A stretch of 64,000 nt of DNA. Origin: an uncultured Alphaproteobacteria bacterium. GTDB lineage: Bacteria > Pseudomonadota > Alphaproteobacteria > HIMB59. The notes under the pieces are model-generated. The model was not told the DNA's origin, made no database searches, and saw only the letters and a list, made by a program, of their open reading frames with translations. Below, one piece after another: positions 54,156 through 63,373 of the stretch. A program made the translations under genes and the position numbers. Every line of letters starts with the position of its first letter. The stretch's first letter is position 1. The stretch covers positions 1-64,000 of the forward strand of contig CACIPV010000003.1 of NCBI GenBank assembly GCA_902588615.1, written 5' to 3'.

Positions 54156-54161
54156 ATTATA
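54156..54161 (-). promoter_or_regulatory. Possible -10 box of the porin gene
   Basis: TATAAT on the minus strand about 55 bases before the ATG. No good -35 is found at the right spacing (TCATTC at 54179-54184), so activation by a bound factor is possible. Confidence 0.35.
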
Positions 54162-54209
54162 AAAAAAATTAAAAAAATGAATGATTATCAATAAGAGGAT
54201 CAAAAATTC

Positions 54210-54254
54210 GTGTAAATGTTGCATTTCTGCAACAGTACACTTTTTTATTTACAC
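54210..54254. repeat. Nested inverted repeat upstream of the porin gene
   Basis: An outer pair GTGTAAAT (54210-54217) and ATTTACAC (54247-54254) encloses a perfect 7-bp hairpin TGTTGCA (54217-54223) / TGCAACA (54228-54234) with loop TTTC. It sits about 108-152 bases before the porin ATG and just after the sulfotransferase stop. It could be an operator for porin control or the 3' end of the sulfotransferase message; no T-run supports a plain terminator. Confidence 0.5.
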
Positions 54255-54260
54255 AAATAG

Positions 54261-55841
54261 TTATTGTGAGGACCAAAAATCTCTTTGAGACTCTAAATCT
54301 TTAAAAAAAACCTCCCTAAAATCCTCAAACTCTTTTTTATTGATAGAAGTATTATAAATATCTTTGGTCACCTGTTGCTTACTTGCAGTTTGTGCAAAAT
54401 GTCTTTTTCTTTTTTCCTCACTGTATTGTCCAGAAAGCTCACAAAAATTCCAAAGATCATTGATTGTGCTTTTTGAATTTGCTACTAAATCCTCGTATCG
54501 TACATTAAAAATGTCCTCTGCTCCCTCATTCATCCAGGCCCTCATAAGGTTTTCGTAATTAGCATACTCAAGAGCAATACCAAAAAAACTAGATGCATAA
54601 GATAACTCACTTGCAAAATTTTGTTTAAATAATGATATGGCATTATCCCATGGATCTCGATACACGTGAACAAACTTAGCCATAGGAAGTCCTAATTTTA
54701 TAAATTTGTAATAAAGATAATTATCTGGCATTTTATCAATAAATATTTTTTTACCTTTTCTTTGAATATCAATTATCTCTAAATATTGTTTACCGAGATC
54801 TAAGAAAGTATCATCTTGAATATCTTCATTTTGATGTTGTTTTATGAGTGGTGAACATTGAACATGAAAAAAAACTTTTTCTCCTCCTGCCACAGAGTCC
54901 TCTGATGTAGCCAAAATAGACTCTACCAAAGTTGTTCCTGATCTAGGCATTCCAATTATAAATATAAGCCCATCACCTATAGCCTCTTGGTTTTTTTTTG
55001 ATTGTTCTATTTGATTTTGTTCAAACATTTTTAAAATAGTTTTATTTCTATTTTGACGATCGTAAACCGACTCTCTTTGGACACTAGATATTATTTTATT
55101 TGAGGAAATATAGTGCTTTTCTGAAATGCTTTTATCCTCTTTATCATAGTATTCGGCTAAGCAAGAATATATACCTGCTTTAGTAAGTTTATGATCAAGA
55201 GAATTACCATGCCCGTCTATTTTGTTTAAAACTTGAAACATCGAGTCGATGTATTTTTTTTTTATGTTATCTTTGCTATTTCTTAATAGTTTTCTGAAAA
55301 TATCACCAATATATACACCTGTGTCCAAAACATTTGTGCATATTTCAATAAATTTTTTTATATCCCTTTTAGCAAATAAAATGTCAGTATATATGTTTAT
55401 GGTATCTTTAAATTGTAATATTTCTTTTGATTCCAGCCCGCCACGAAGTTCAATAGATTTAAGAATAAACTTTTCTGCTTTATCCAAGTCCGGAATATAT
55501 AAATAACTGTTAGCAAGATTGTGATAAACCTCAGGCCTATTTGGATTAATTTTTAGAGCATTTTCGCTAAAAATAAGGGAGTTTTTATAGTCTTGAACCT
55601 TATTAAAAATCAGGGATATGTTTACATTTACATCATAGTCATTCTTATTTAAATCGTAACACTTATTGTAAGCAATTAGCGATTGATTATATTTTCTTTG
55701 AGATAAAAGGGTAATTGCTAATGCTTTATTTAAATCAAATGAATCCGGTGACTTTTTAAGAGAGTTTCTGATTTCAAACTCAGCTTTTTGGAAGCTTCTT
55801 TCCTCAATTAGTTTGATTATTTTTGACATATCAATGTTCAT
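54261..55841 (-). CDS. TPR-containing sulfotransferase
   Basis: 526 residues. TPR units cover about residues 1-130 (for example ENALKINPNRPEVYHNLAN). The sulfotransferase domain starts with IIGMPRSGTTLVES near 294, the PAPS 5'-phosphosulfate loop. VYRDPWDNAISLF near 393 is the 3'-phosphate region. It should transfer sulfate from PAPS to a protein or glycan. A start at ATG 55841 is near a second in-frame Met. It is divergent from a second, degenerate sulfotransferase-like gene. Confidence 0.9.
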   Translation of the reverse strand: MNIDMSKIIKLIEERSFQKAEFEIRNSLKKSPDSFDLNKALAITLLSQRKYNQSLIAYNKCYDLNKNDYDVNVNISLIFNKVQDYKNSLIFSENALKINPNRPEVYHNLANSYLYIPDLDKAEKFILKSIELRGGLESKEILQFKDTINIYTDILFAKRDIKKFIEICTNVLDTGVYIGDIFRKLLRNSKDNIKKKYIDSMFQVLNKIDGHGNSLDHKLTKAGIYSCLAEYYDKEDKSISEKHYISSNKIISSVQRESVYDRQNRNKTILKMFEQNQIEQSKKNQEAIGDGLIFIIGMPRSGTTLVESILATSEDSVAGGEKVFFHVQCSPLIKQHQNEDIQDDTFLDLGKQYLEIIDIQRKGKKIFIDKMPDNYLYYKFIKLGLPMAKFVHVYRDPWDNAISLFKQNFASELSYASSFFGIALEYANYENLMRAWMNEGAEDIFNVRYEDLVANSKSTINDLWNFCELSGQYSEEKRKRHFAQTASKQQVTKDIYNTSINKKEFEDFREVFFKDLESQRDFWSSQ

Positions 55842-55861
55842 AATCTAATCATATATAAAGA

Positions 55862-56818
55862 ATGAGTTTTTTAAAGAAAATCAAATTAAATTATAATTAT
55901 AAATTATTTAATGATTTTGCTAACAGTAAGGATTTTAAATCAGCCTATCAAGTTATTTTAGATCTTTCAAATAAGGATAAGACAGATTTTTTTGTTTTTT
56001 TAAAAAATATTCAATATCAATTATCAAACTTTTCAGGCGATCTAATAAAAAATAAATTTATATGGATTATTTCTTACGATAGTAGTGATACATTATATTT
56101 AAATAAATTTATAAATTACTATTTATCTAGGAATTCTAAAATATCTTTTTATATCGATAGTTTTGCCTCTACGCTTAGTAAAAAATTATCAGAGCTTAAC
56201 TTAAATGATAAAGTTAAAGAAATAAAATTTAATGACTTTCAATTAAATTCTAATTTATATCAATATCTAATTTTATTATTATTCAAAAAAGATTTTTTAT
56301 TTCTTAATACAAGTGCTGCATTTTTTGAAACAAACAAGAGTAATTATTTTATCTATCCAAACACGACCTTTTGTTATTTTTATGTCTACAGAAACCCCGA
56401 AGCACTATTTCTTAAGTACAAAAATCTTTATGGTTCTGCAGAGGGTGCGTATGATGAACTTTTTAATTTTAGTAAAAAGGAAACTTTAACAGTTAATCAA
56501 GAAAACTTAAGGTATCAAATTTATGAGAATAGAACTGATATAAATACTCATTTTAAGTCCTGGACGGATCCAAATGTCATTAGTACCTATAGGGGAAAAA
56601 TTTTAAATTATGATAGGCTGTCTACCGACAAAGAAGATATTTTGCTAGAAGTGCTGTATCATTTAAAACAATTTGGTTTAGATATGGAAATAAACATTAA
56701 AGACATAAAAAATTTTTTGGAAAGAAACAGCTTAACTTTATCATCAAATAATCAAATATCTAAAAATGAAAAAAAATTTTTAGATAGAAATATAAATACC
56801 AATTTTCATATATCTTAG
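55862..56818 (+). CDS. Degenerate sulfotransferase-like protein
   Basis: 318 residues. The C-terminal half resembles sulfotransferase-fold proteins: YVYRNPEALFLKYKNLYGS near 178-196, then ENRTDINTHFKSWTDPNV near 223-240 and RGKILNYDRL. At the place of the PAPS loop (near residue 66) it has WIISYDSSDTLYLN, with no GxPRSGT, so catalysis by the usual route looks impossible. It is divergent from the intact TPR-sulfotransferase. It may be a partner or a non-catalytic relative. Confidence 0.6.
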   Translation: MSFLKKIKLNYNYKLFNDFANSKDFKSAYQVILDLSNKDKTDFFVFLKNIQYQLSNFSGDLIKNKFIWIISYDSSDTLYLNKFINYYLSRNSKISFYIDSFASTLSKKLSELNLNDKVKEIKFNDFQLNSNLYQYLILLLFKKDFLFLNTSAAFFETNKSNYFIYPNTTFCYFYVYRNPEALFLKYKNLYGSAEGAYDELFNFSKKETLTVNQENLRYQIYENRTDINTHFKSWTDPNVISTYRGKILNYDRLSTDKEDILLEVLYHLKQFGLDMEINIKDIKNFLERNSLTLSSNNQISKNEKKFLDRNINTNFHIS

Positions 56819-56822
56819 TCAC

Positions 56823-57458
56823 TTGAGTATAAATTCAGAAAATTTACTTGATATAAAAAAAAATTTAAAATTTTTTCCCAAAACTAAACTATTAATTGTA
56901 ACAAAAAATCAGGATACTAAAGATATTAATATTTTAGTATCAAAAGGATATAGGTTATTTGGCGAAAATAGAGTACAGGAAGCAGAAAAAAAATATAGTC
57001 AGATAAATTCAAATAAAGATCTGGAGCTCCATTTAATCGGACCACTTCAAAGAAATAAAGTTAAACAAGCTCTAAAAATTTTTGATATTATTCAAAGTGT
57101 AGATCGTTTTTCATTAATCGATGAAATATCAAAACGAATAGATCCTTCGTCTAATTTAAGAGCTAAAGAGTTTTATATCCAAGTTAATATAGGTAATGAA
57201 GAACAAAAATATGGAGTTTTGAAGAAAGATCTCAAAGAATTATATAATTACTCAATTGAAAAAAAAGTTATTGTGAATGGGTTAATGTGTATACCTCCAA
57301 ATATCCCCGATCCAAGTAGTTATTTTAGGGAAATGATAGATCTAAGAGACAATATTAATAAGAATTTGAAATTAAGTATGGGAATGAGCAGTGATTACAA
57401 GATTGCGTTAAATTTTCAAACCGACATTGTAAGAATTGGATCATTAATTTTTAAATGA
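56823..57458 (+). CDS. YggS-family PLP homeostasis protein
   Basis: PLP-binding protein without known catalysis that buffers free PLP. It has 211 residues. The PLP lysine lies in LLIVTKNQ near residue 27. FGENRVQE (near 49-56) and LIGPLQRNKVK (near 78-88) are family signatures, and the C-terminal VRIGSLIF is typical. The start is TTG, 4 bp after the stop of the sulfotransferase-like gene. It overlaps the next gene by 4 bp. Confidence 0.93.
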   Translation: MSINSENLLDIKKNLKFFPKTKLLIVTKNQDTKDINILVSKGYRLFGENRVQEAEKKYSQINSNKDLELHLIGPLQRNKVKQALKIFDIIQSVDRFSLIDEISKRIDPSSNLRAKEFYIQVNIGNEEQKYGVLKKDLKELYNYSIEKKVIVNGLMCIPPNIPDPSSYFREMIDLRDNINKNLKLSMGMSSDYKIALNFQTDIVRIGSLIFK

Positions 57459-57934
57459 AATATATATTGCTTCTAAGCTTTACATTCACTTTTAAATTAA
57501 TTTATGCAAGTGAGAGTGTTAAATGTGACTTTGAAGAGGTCTATCAAGACGGGTCAACACAATTTGGACATTTATTATTTAATGATGGTTTGTTACGTTA
57601 TCAATACCAGGACAATGATCTATTTACAATTATCTTTAATAAGGACTATTTTGTGATTAGAAATGATAATAGAAGTATTGTTAATAGATTAGAAGATAAT
57701 GAAATTTTAAATGAGTTAAAATCAATTATAACAAAATACCCCAATATCAATAGTTCTTATTCAAAAGATGATATAGATATAAAGATTATAAATAGTAAAG
57801 AGTCCAATTTTCTGAAAAGAATTTCTATTAACAGTGATGAAGTAAACTTAAGTATTTATTTTATAAACTGTAACTTTGAACATATATCGAATAAATTCTT
57901 TCAACCTTTTTCTTTAGCAAATATCAATAAATGA
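57455..57934 (+). CDS. LolA-like periplasmic protein
   Basis: 159 residues with a signal peptide (1-18) followed by a beta-rich chain: CDFEEVYQDGSTQFGHLLFNDG and YQYQDNDLFTIIF resemble the first strands of LolA, the carrier that moves lipoproteins to the outer membrane. Similarity is weak. Supporting context is ftsK nearby, the classic neighbour of lolA. It overlaps the YggS gene and the next gene by 4 bp each. Confidence 0.5.
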   Translation: MKYILLLSFTFTFKLIYASESVKCDFEEVYQDGSTQFGHLLFNDGLLRYQYQDNDLFTIIFNKDYFVIRNDNRSIVNRLEDNEILNELKSIITKYPNINSSYSKDDIDIKIINSKESNFLKRISINSDEVNLSIYFINCNFEHISNKFFQPFSLANINK

Positions 57935-58461
57935 TCTTATTAAAATGCAATTACGAATTTTATCTACAAAAAATATTTACTTTAATATTACAAAAAAAAT
58001 TACCTGTAACTTTAGAAAAATCTGATAAACATTTTTTTGAAATAGAGTTATTACTTGAGAATAGTTATCTCAAAATTGTATCTTCATTAAAATCATCATC
58101 ACTAAAAATTCCAATTCCTTTTGAATTAATACTTGCTGAAATCAAAAATCATTTTGTAAATAAATTTATAACTGTGGGTAATTATAATTATTCACCAATT
58201 AATCAATCCATCAGCTATAATAAAAAAATTTTACATCTAAACTACATACATAATATTATTTTGAATAATTTAATCCTTCATATTAATAGTGGTGTCGATA
58301 AAAATTATTTGTATAAAATGATTTGGTCTCAAGATAAAGATATCCAAATTAATAAATTAGATACACATATAACAAATCTAAAAAATAAAATAAAAAAAGG
58401 TCTTAATTTTGATCTTAAAGTTATTACTAATTCAGGAATTTTGAGATTAATTATCGATTAA
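57931..58461 (+). CDS. Orphan winged-helix (OmpR/PhoB-type) protein
   Basis: 176 residues. The C-terminal 80 residues match the layout of OmpR-type DNA-binding domains: LNNLILHINSGVDKNYLYKMIW, then the recognition helix KLDTHITNLKNKI, then the wing with KVITNSGILRLI. The N-terminal half is not a receiver domain (no phosphorylatable Asp block) and is unrecognised. It has no sensor kinase neighbour. It is coupled to the LolA-like gene, and the last 15 bp overlap ftsK. Confidence 0.62.
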   Translation: MILLKCNYEFYLQKIFTLILQKKLPVTLEKSDKHFFEIELLLENSYLKIVSSLKSSSLKIPIPFELILAEIKNHFVNKFITVGNYNYSPINQSISYNKKILHLNYIHNIILNNLILHINSGVDKNYLYKMIWSQDKDIQINKLDTHITNLKNKIKKGLNFDLKVITNSGILRLIID

Positions 58462-60522
58462 AATATCTCTTTTACCTGCATGATTTGGCGATGATACCAC
58501 GCCTCTTTTTTCCAAAGCTTCCATAATTCTTGCTGCTTTATTATAGCCAACTTGAAAATTTCTTTGAAGAAAACTTGTCGATGCTTTATTTGTTGATTTT
58601 ATAAGATCAATCGATTTTGTGATCAAAAGCTCGTCTTCATCGCTAAGGTTATCAAAATTTTCGTCATTATTTTTAATTATTTCATCTAATTCATCAAGGT
58701 ATTCAACAGCTTGGCTTTTTTTAATCTCTTTAATTAATTTGTTTACCTCGTTATCAGATATAAATGCAGATTGATAACGGATAATGTTCCCTCCATTTTT
58801 AGACATTAGCATATCTCCATTTCCAAGTAATTGCTCTGCACCAATTTCTCCCAATACAGTTCTACTGTCGTATTTACTTGCCACCTGAAAACTTATTCTA
58901 GATGGAAAATTAGCCTTAATGCTTCCAGTAATAATGTCGACACTAGGTCTTTGTGTTGCCATGACTAAATGTATTCCACAAGCTCTTGCCATTTGCGCAA
59001 GTCTCTGAACATAATGTTCTACTTCTTTGCCTGCAGTCATCATCAAATCAGCCATTTCATCAATAAAAACAATAATATATGGAAGCTTCTCTTGAGATTT
59101 TTGATTATATCCTTCAAGGCTCCTTGTGTTTTCCTCATTCATCATAGAGTACCTCCTTTCCATCTCTTTACATACCCACTTCAAAGTAATAATGGCTTTT
59201 TTAGGCTCTGTTACAACGGGTGTGAGTAAATGTGCAATGTCGTTATAAACACTTAACTCAAGCATCTTTGGATCAATAAGTATCAATCTTAATTCTTTAG
59301 GAGAAAACTTATATAATATACTGGCCAGAAGTGTGTTAATGAATACAGATTTTCCAGAGCCTGTTGTGCCAGCAACCAATAGGTGGGGTGTTTTACTTAG
59401 ATCAATAACCTCTATTTTTCCTGATATATCCTTACCAATGCACAAAGGTATTTTTAATGAAGTATTTTTAAAATTATCATTACTCAAAAGTTCTCTGATG
59501 GTTACGGTTTCACGCTTATCGTTTGGTACCTCAACTCCTAAATATTGTGTTCCATATATTTGAGCAATTCTTACAGCTCCAACTCCCATACTTCTAGATA
59601 TATCATCGGCAAGGTTGATGATTGTATTTATTTTAATTCCTGCTGCTGGTAATATTTCAAATAATGTTACTACAGGGCCAAGTTTTACATTAACAACTTT
59701 TATATCAATATTAAAATCCTCGAAAACTTTTTCTAATAAATCAGAGTCAGCCTTAATATTTTTTCTGTCCCCTTCATTTTTTGAAAAATAATTTTCTGAT
59801 TCTAAGATTTCTATAGATGGTGAGGAATATGTCGTTTCTAAAGTTTTGGAAGAGTCTTTTATTTCATCCTCTAAAAAATTAATTTCTTCAGTGTTCGAAC
59901 TGTGAAAATTATTTACAATAGGATCTTTTTTTATTTTATTTTCAAAAGACTTACCTTTATTGTTAAATCTAAATAAACTTAAAACGTTAATTTTAGGAGC
60001 TTTAAATAAATGAAAAATATTTTGTGAAAACAAAAAAATTAAAAAACCAAATAATGATAACGAATAATGAACGTAGCTGATATTATGCATATTATAAATA
60101 TTATTTGCAAATACGCCCCATGTTTCAATCAAATCATTGAATTCAATATTAAAACCGGAGTGTATGATTGACTGAGGCATTAATATTAAACTAATAAAAA
60201 AAAGTAATAGTCTTATGAATATGTAACCAGGAGGTTTGTTAAGAAAAACTAAAACGGAGCATAATAAAAAAAATAATATTATAAGGTAACCTAAGATTCC
60301 AAAAGTATAAAAAATGAAACTAGCTAGATAAGACCCAAAGTCTCCCAATAAATTACTGGATGGACTATTTGTATTAGTTAAAAAAGAGTTATCATTTATA
60401 TCAAAAGAAAATAATGATACTGCTAAGATAATAGATATCAAAAAAAGCAATAAAAAATATGTATATTTATAAGCTGATGAAATCTTTTCTTTTATAATTT
60501 GAGGAATATAGTTAGTTTTCAT
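58447..60522 (-). CDS. ftsK: DNA translocase FtsK
   Basis: Septal DNA pump that clears chromosomes during division. It has 691 residues. Four membrane helices (about 18-175) are followed by a short linker, the motor with Walker A AGTTGSGKSVF near 379-389 and Walker B YIIVFIDEMADL near 473-484, and a C-terminal winged gamma domain (about 625-691) that reads polar sequences. A full FtsK, though with a short linker. It is divergent from the UbiH-like gene by 26 bp. Confidence 0.97.
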   Translation of the reverse strand: MKTNYIPQIIKEKISSAYKYTYFLLLFLISIILAVSLFSFDINDNSFLTNTNSPSSNLLGDFGSYLASFIFYTFGILGYLIILFFLLCSVLVFLNKPPGYIFIRLLLFFISLILMPQSIIHSGFNIEFNDLIETWGVFANNIYNMHNISYVHYSLSLFGFLIFLFSQNIFHLFKAPKINVLSLFRFNNKGKSFENKIKKDPIVNNFHSSNTEEINFLEDEIKDSSKTLETTYSSPSIEILESENYFSKNEGDRKNIKADSDLLEKVFEDFNIDIKVVNVKLGPVVTLFEILPAAGIKINTIINLADDISRSMGVGAVRIAQIYGTQYLGVEVPNDKRETVTIRELLSNDNFKNTSLKIPLCIGKDISGKIEVIDLSKTPHLLVAGTTGSGKSVFINTLLASILYKFSPKELRLILIDPKMLELSVYNDIAHLLTPVVTEPKKAIITLKWVCKEMERRYSMMNEENTRSLEGYNQKSQEKLPYIIVFIDEMADLMMTAGKEVEHYVQRLAQMARACGIHLVMATQRPSVDIITGSIKANFPSRISFQVASKYDSRTVLGEIGAEQLLGNGDMLMSKNGGNIIRYQSAFISDNEVNKLIKEIKKSQAVEYLDELDEIIKNNDENFDNLSDEDELLITKSIDLIKSTNKASTSFLQRNFQVGYNKAARIMEALEKRGVVSSPNHAGKRDILIDN

Positions 60523-60548
60523 TAATTTAAGTAAATATATGCGTATGT

Positions 60549-61670
60549 ATGAAAAATAAAATATTTAAATACGATTTTTTAGTTGTAGGAGGAGGCCTCA
60601 TCGGCGCACTTGCAGCACTTTCTTTACATAAGAAGAAATTAAAAGTATTAGTTATCGATAATAAAAATGATATTTCAGTTGACCAAAGAACTTTAGCTGT
60701 TAATGCAAATTCAAAAGAATTTTTATTACAACTAGGTATTTGGAATCAAATAAAAACTAAGCCTCAATTTATAAAAAAAATTATCATTAAAGATTATATT
60801 AATAATGACCCATTGGTCTTCGAAAACGAAAAGGAAACGATGGGAAATGTAATTTACAATTCTGAATTACATAAAATTATACGTCAAAGATTAGTAAGTT
60901 TAAAAATTCTGAAAACTAACATAAATAATGATTTAGATAATTTAAAGCCTAATCAAACTATTTTGATCAAAAACAAGAAATACTCTTTTAAAAAAATTAT
61001 TATAAGCATTGGCAAAAAGATCACATCAGATGTCAATCAAAAAAGTATTATTTTTAATAGAGGTGACTATTCTTTCGTAGGTTTTTTCAAACATAAAAAT
61101 GATCACAGAGGCACAGCATACGAAATATTTAATAAAGAAGGTCCTCTTGCAATTTTGCCATGTCCCTCATCAACTAATAAAAAATCAACTTTTATATATT
61201 CTTCAAATTTTGATACTTCGACCGAAAAAATACAATCATTAATTTATAAAAATTTTTTACTATCTCACGGTCAAATAATTTTTGAAAAAAAAATATATAA
61301 ATTTCCTATTAAGCCACATTTAACCAAATATAATGAAAACTTTATTTTCATTGGCGATAGCTTAAAGTCCATACATCCAGTTGCTGGACAAGGATGGAAC
61401 TTAGGAGTAAAAGATATTCAATTTTTAATAAGACTAGTTGATCATTACCCCTTGGAAAGTAAAATATTCAATTCTATTTACTATTCTAGGAGGATTATTG
61501 AAGGTTGTGCATATTTTGGTTTCACATCTTTTATTAATTTTCTTTATGAGAATCAGAGTACATTAAATACTAACTTTATTAGAATTGGCTACCAAAGTTT
61601 GAAAAAATTTAATTCTTTAAGAAAATTATTTATAAAACAGGCGATGGGGAGAGCTAATTTATTTGGTTAG
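60549..61670 (+). CDS. UbiH/UbiF/VisC-family FAD hydroxylase
   Basis: Flavoprotein monooxygenase of ubiquinone ring hydroxylation. It has 373 residues. The FAD motif GGGLIGALAAL is at 13-23, DQRTLAVNANS near 45-55 and the second FAD block FIGDSLKSIHPVAGQGWNLG near 265-284. Which ring position it hydroxylates (UbiH, UbiI, UbiF or a broad UbiL/UbiM type) cannot be told. Its end overlaps the Lon-domain gene by 17 bp. Confidence 0.9.
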   Translation: MKNKIFKYDFLVVGGGLIGALAALSLHKKKLKVLVIDNKNDISVDQRTLAVNANSKEFLLQLGIWNQIKTKPQFIKKIIIKDYINNDPLVFENEKETMGNVIYNSELHKIIRQRLVSLKILKTNINNDLDNLKPNQTILIKNKKYSFKKIIISIGKKITSDVNQKSIIFNRGDYSFVGFFKHKNDHRGTAYEIFNKEGPLAILPCPSSTNKKSTFIYSSNFDTSTEKIQSLIYKNFLLSHGQIIFEKKIYKFPIKPHLTKYNENFIFIGDSLKSIHPVAGQGWNLGVKDIQFLIRLVDHYPLESKIFNSIYYSRRIIEGCAYFGFTSFINFLYENQSTLNTNFIRIGYQSLKKFNSLRKLFIKQAMGRANLFG

Positions 61671-62313
61671 CCGATTTATTGCTAACAACTTGAAAAGTAT
61701 TTAAATCAAGAATTGAGTTTAAAGTTTCTATCCTAGAGGATATGTTTGGTGATTCTAAAATAGCTTGCTTATCAATTTTGTTAAACGGTGCTAGCATAGC
61801 CAATGTGGACAAAAGTTGTAAATTTGATGTTTCTGAGAGAACATCTTTATCAATGTCTAATTTTTTCATCTTAAAAAAGTTTGTATATTTTTGTATTAAA
61901 CTAGTTCTGTCGATATTTGGTTCCATATTATTAAGATCCCCTAAGTATTCACCGCAATTAATTGTAGCTTGGTAGTAGCCATTAGCATGCAAATTTCTTT
62001 CTTCTAAAACAAAACGACAAATGCCCTCAAGGTTCAGAACAAGCCTATAATCTGGTGTCTCAATGTAAGAGGTAATTTTGCCAATACATCCCATTTGAAA
62101 AAGTTCATTGTTATTGTTTTTAGGTTGAATGATTCCAATCATTTTATTGGTTTTCAGGCAGTCTAGAGTCATTTTGATATATCGTTCTTCAAAAATATTA
62201 AGTGGTAGTTTTCCAAAAGGGAGAAGTAAAACGTTATCAAGTGGAAAAATTGGAATTGAATTTGGAATATTCTTAGGTTTTACCTCAAAAAGCTTTTTTA
62301 TATTGTCATCCAT
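61654..62313 (-). CDS. Lon-protease substrate-binding-domain protein
   Basis: 219 residues made almost wholly of the LON N-terminal domain: IPIFPLDNVLLLPFGKLPLNIFEERY near 18-43, then MGCIGKI near 93-99 and RLVLNLEGICRF near 110-121. No ATPase or protease part is present. Such proteins are common in alphaproteobacteria next to a thioredoxin-TPR gene, as here (1-bp overlap). Role unknown, perhaps an adaptor. Confidence 0.9.
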   Translation of the reverse strand: MDDNIKKLFEVKPKNIPNSIPIFPLDNVLLLPFGKLPLNIFEERYIKMTLDCLKTNKMIGIIQPKNNNNELFQMGCIGKITSYIETPDYRLVLNLEGICRFVLEERNLHANGYYQATINCGEYLGDLNNMEPNIDRTSLIQKYTNFFKMKKLDIDKDVLSETSNLQLLSTLAMLAPFNKIDKQAILESPNISSRIETLNSILDLNTFQVVSNKSANQIN

Positions 62314-63179
62314 TATTTAAAAATCAAACTAGACAGTTTCTTTCGAGCTTCTGCAACATTTGGATCATTAAACCCTAATAAATCAAAGAATTCTAACATT
62401 TTTTTTTTTGCAGCACCATTATTCCAATTAGGATCCTGTGCAAATAATTCTAAAAGTTGATTAAATCCTTTTTTTGTTTCGTTAGCAGACAAATATTTTT
62501 CAGCTAAATTATATCTTAAACTTTTGTCTTGAGGATTAATTTTAACTTCTTCAGCTAATTTTTCGAGTGAATTAGCGTCTTCATTATTTGAATTATCAAG
62601 TAGTTTTTTAATTTTCAAAACTTCCTCATTGTTTAAAAGACTGTCATCAAATGAGTCAAACATTTCTTGTGCATCCTTATATCGTTTAAGTTGGATTAAA
62701 CATCTCAATAGACCTACTATAACCTTAACATTACTTGGATCCATACCCACAAGCTTTTCAAAACAAGCAAAAGACTGATCAAATTTTTGGTCTTTAAATA
62801 ATTGCTCTGCTTCGTCTAACAATTTTGGGACTTCATTGCCTGGTGTTGCATCAATCATTTTATTGATCATTACTTCAACTTTACTCTCCGGTTGAGCGCC
62901 TTGGAATGCATCCACTGGCTTTCCATCTACAAAACCATAAACAGTTGGAATAGATTGAATATTTAGTTGTGAAGCTATCCCTTGGTTTTCATCAACATTA
63001 ATTTTAGCCAGAATTATCTTGCCATTTTTTTGATTGACTACTTTTTCTAAAGTAGGAGTCAACTGCTTGCAGGGACCACACCATGGTGCCCAAAAGTCAA
63101 CAATAACAGGGATAGTTTTAGACTTTTCGATAACTTCACTTACAAATTGATCTTCATTAATGTCAATTACATTACTCAT
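62313..63179 (-). CDS. Thioredoxin-TPR co-chaperone (CnoX/YbbN-like)
   Basis: 288 residues. The N-terminal thioredoxin domain (1-108) has the redox site WCGPC with Cys-34 and Cys-37. A TPR-like helical region fills 115-285. This resembles CnoX/YbbN proteins, holdases that work with GroEL and DnaK. The active WCGPC indicates true redox activity, unlike E. coli CnoX. The start overlaps nothing; the stop overlaps the Lon-domain gene start. Confidence 0.92.
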   Translation of the reverse strand: MSNVIDINEDQFVSEVIEKSKTIPVIVDFWAPWCGPCKQLTPTLEKVVNQKNGKIILAKINVDENQGIASQLNIQSIPTVYGFVDGKPVDAFQGAQPESKVEVMINKMIDATPGNEVPKLLDEAEQLFKDQKFDQSFACFEKLVGMDPSNVKVIVGLLRCLIQLKRYKDAQEMFDSFDDSLLNNEEVLKIKKLLDNSNNEDANSLEKLAEEVKINPQDKSLRYNLAEKYLSANETKKGFNQLLELFAQDPNWNNGAAKKKMLEFFDLLGFNDPNVAEARKKLSSLIFK

Positions 63180-63224
63180 GTATTAGAGATGGTATCAAAT
63201 GATTTATTTACAACAATAATAATT

Positions 63225-63255
63225 CTCCTTTTACCTTGATAGCCCTAAAAAGGAG
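63225..63255. repeat. Inverted repeat between the thioredoxin-TPR gene and tRNA-Gly
   Basis: CTCCTTTT (63225-63232) and AAAAGGAG (63248-63255) form an 8-bp stem with a 15-base loop, upstream of both divergent transcripts. It has no T-run of terminator type on either side and its role is unclear. Confidence 0.3.
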
Positions 63256-63288
63256 GTTTATAAAATACTACGTTTAATAATTTAAAAC

Positions 63289-63363
63289 GCGGGCGTAGCT
63301 CAGGGGTAGAGCGCAACCTTGCCAAGGTTGAAGTCGAGGGTTCGAATCCCTTCGCCCGCTCCA
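63289..63363 (+). tRNA. tRNA-Gly (anticodon GCC)
   Basis: The cloverleaf is complete: acceptor GCGGGCG (63289-63295) pairs with CGCCCGC (63353-63359), the anticodon stem is CAACC/GGTTG with loop TTGCCAA and anticodon GCC at 63321-63323, the T loop contains GTTCGAATC, and CCA is encoded at 63361-63363. Confidence 0.98.
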
Positions 63364-63373
63364 AATCACAAAA

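Noticed and set aside
54655-54675. Second parS-like site around CACGTG at 54663-54668
   Set aside because: Only the central CACGTG and a few flanking bases match; the left arm does not fit TGTTT, and it lies inside the sulfotransferase gene.
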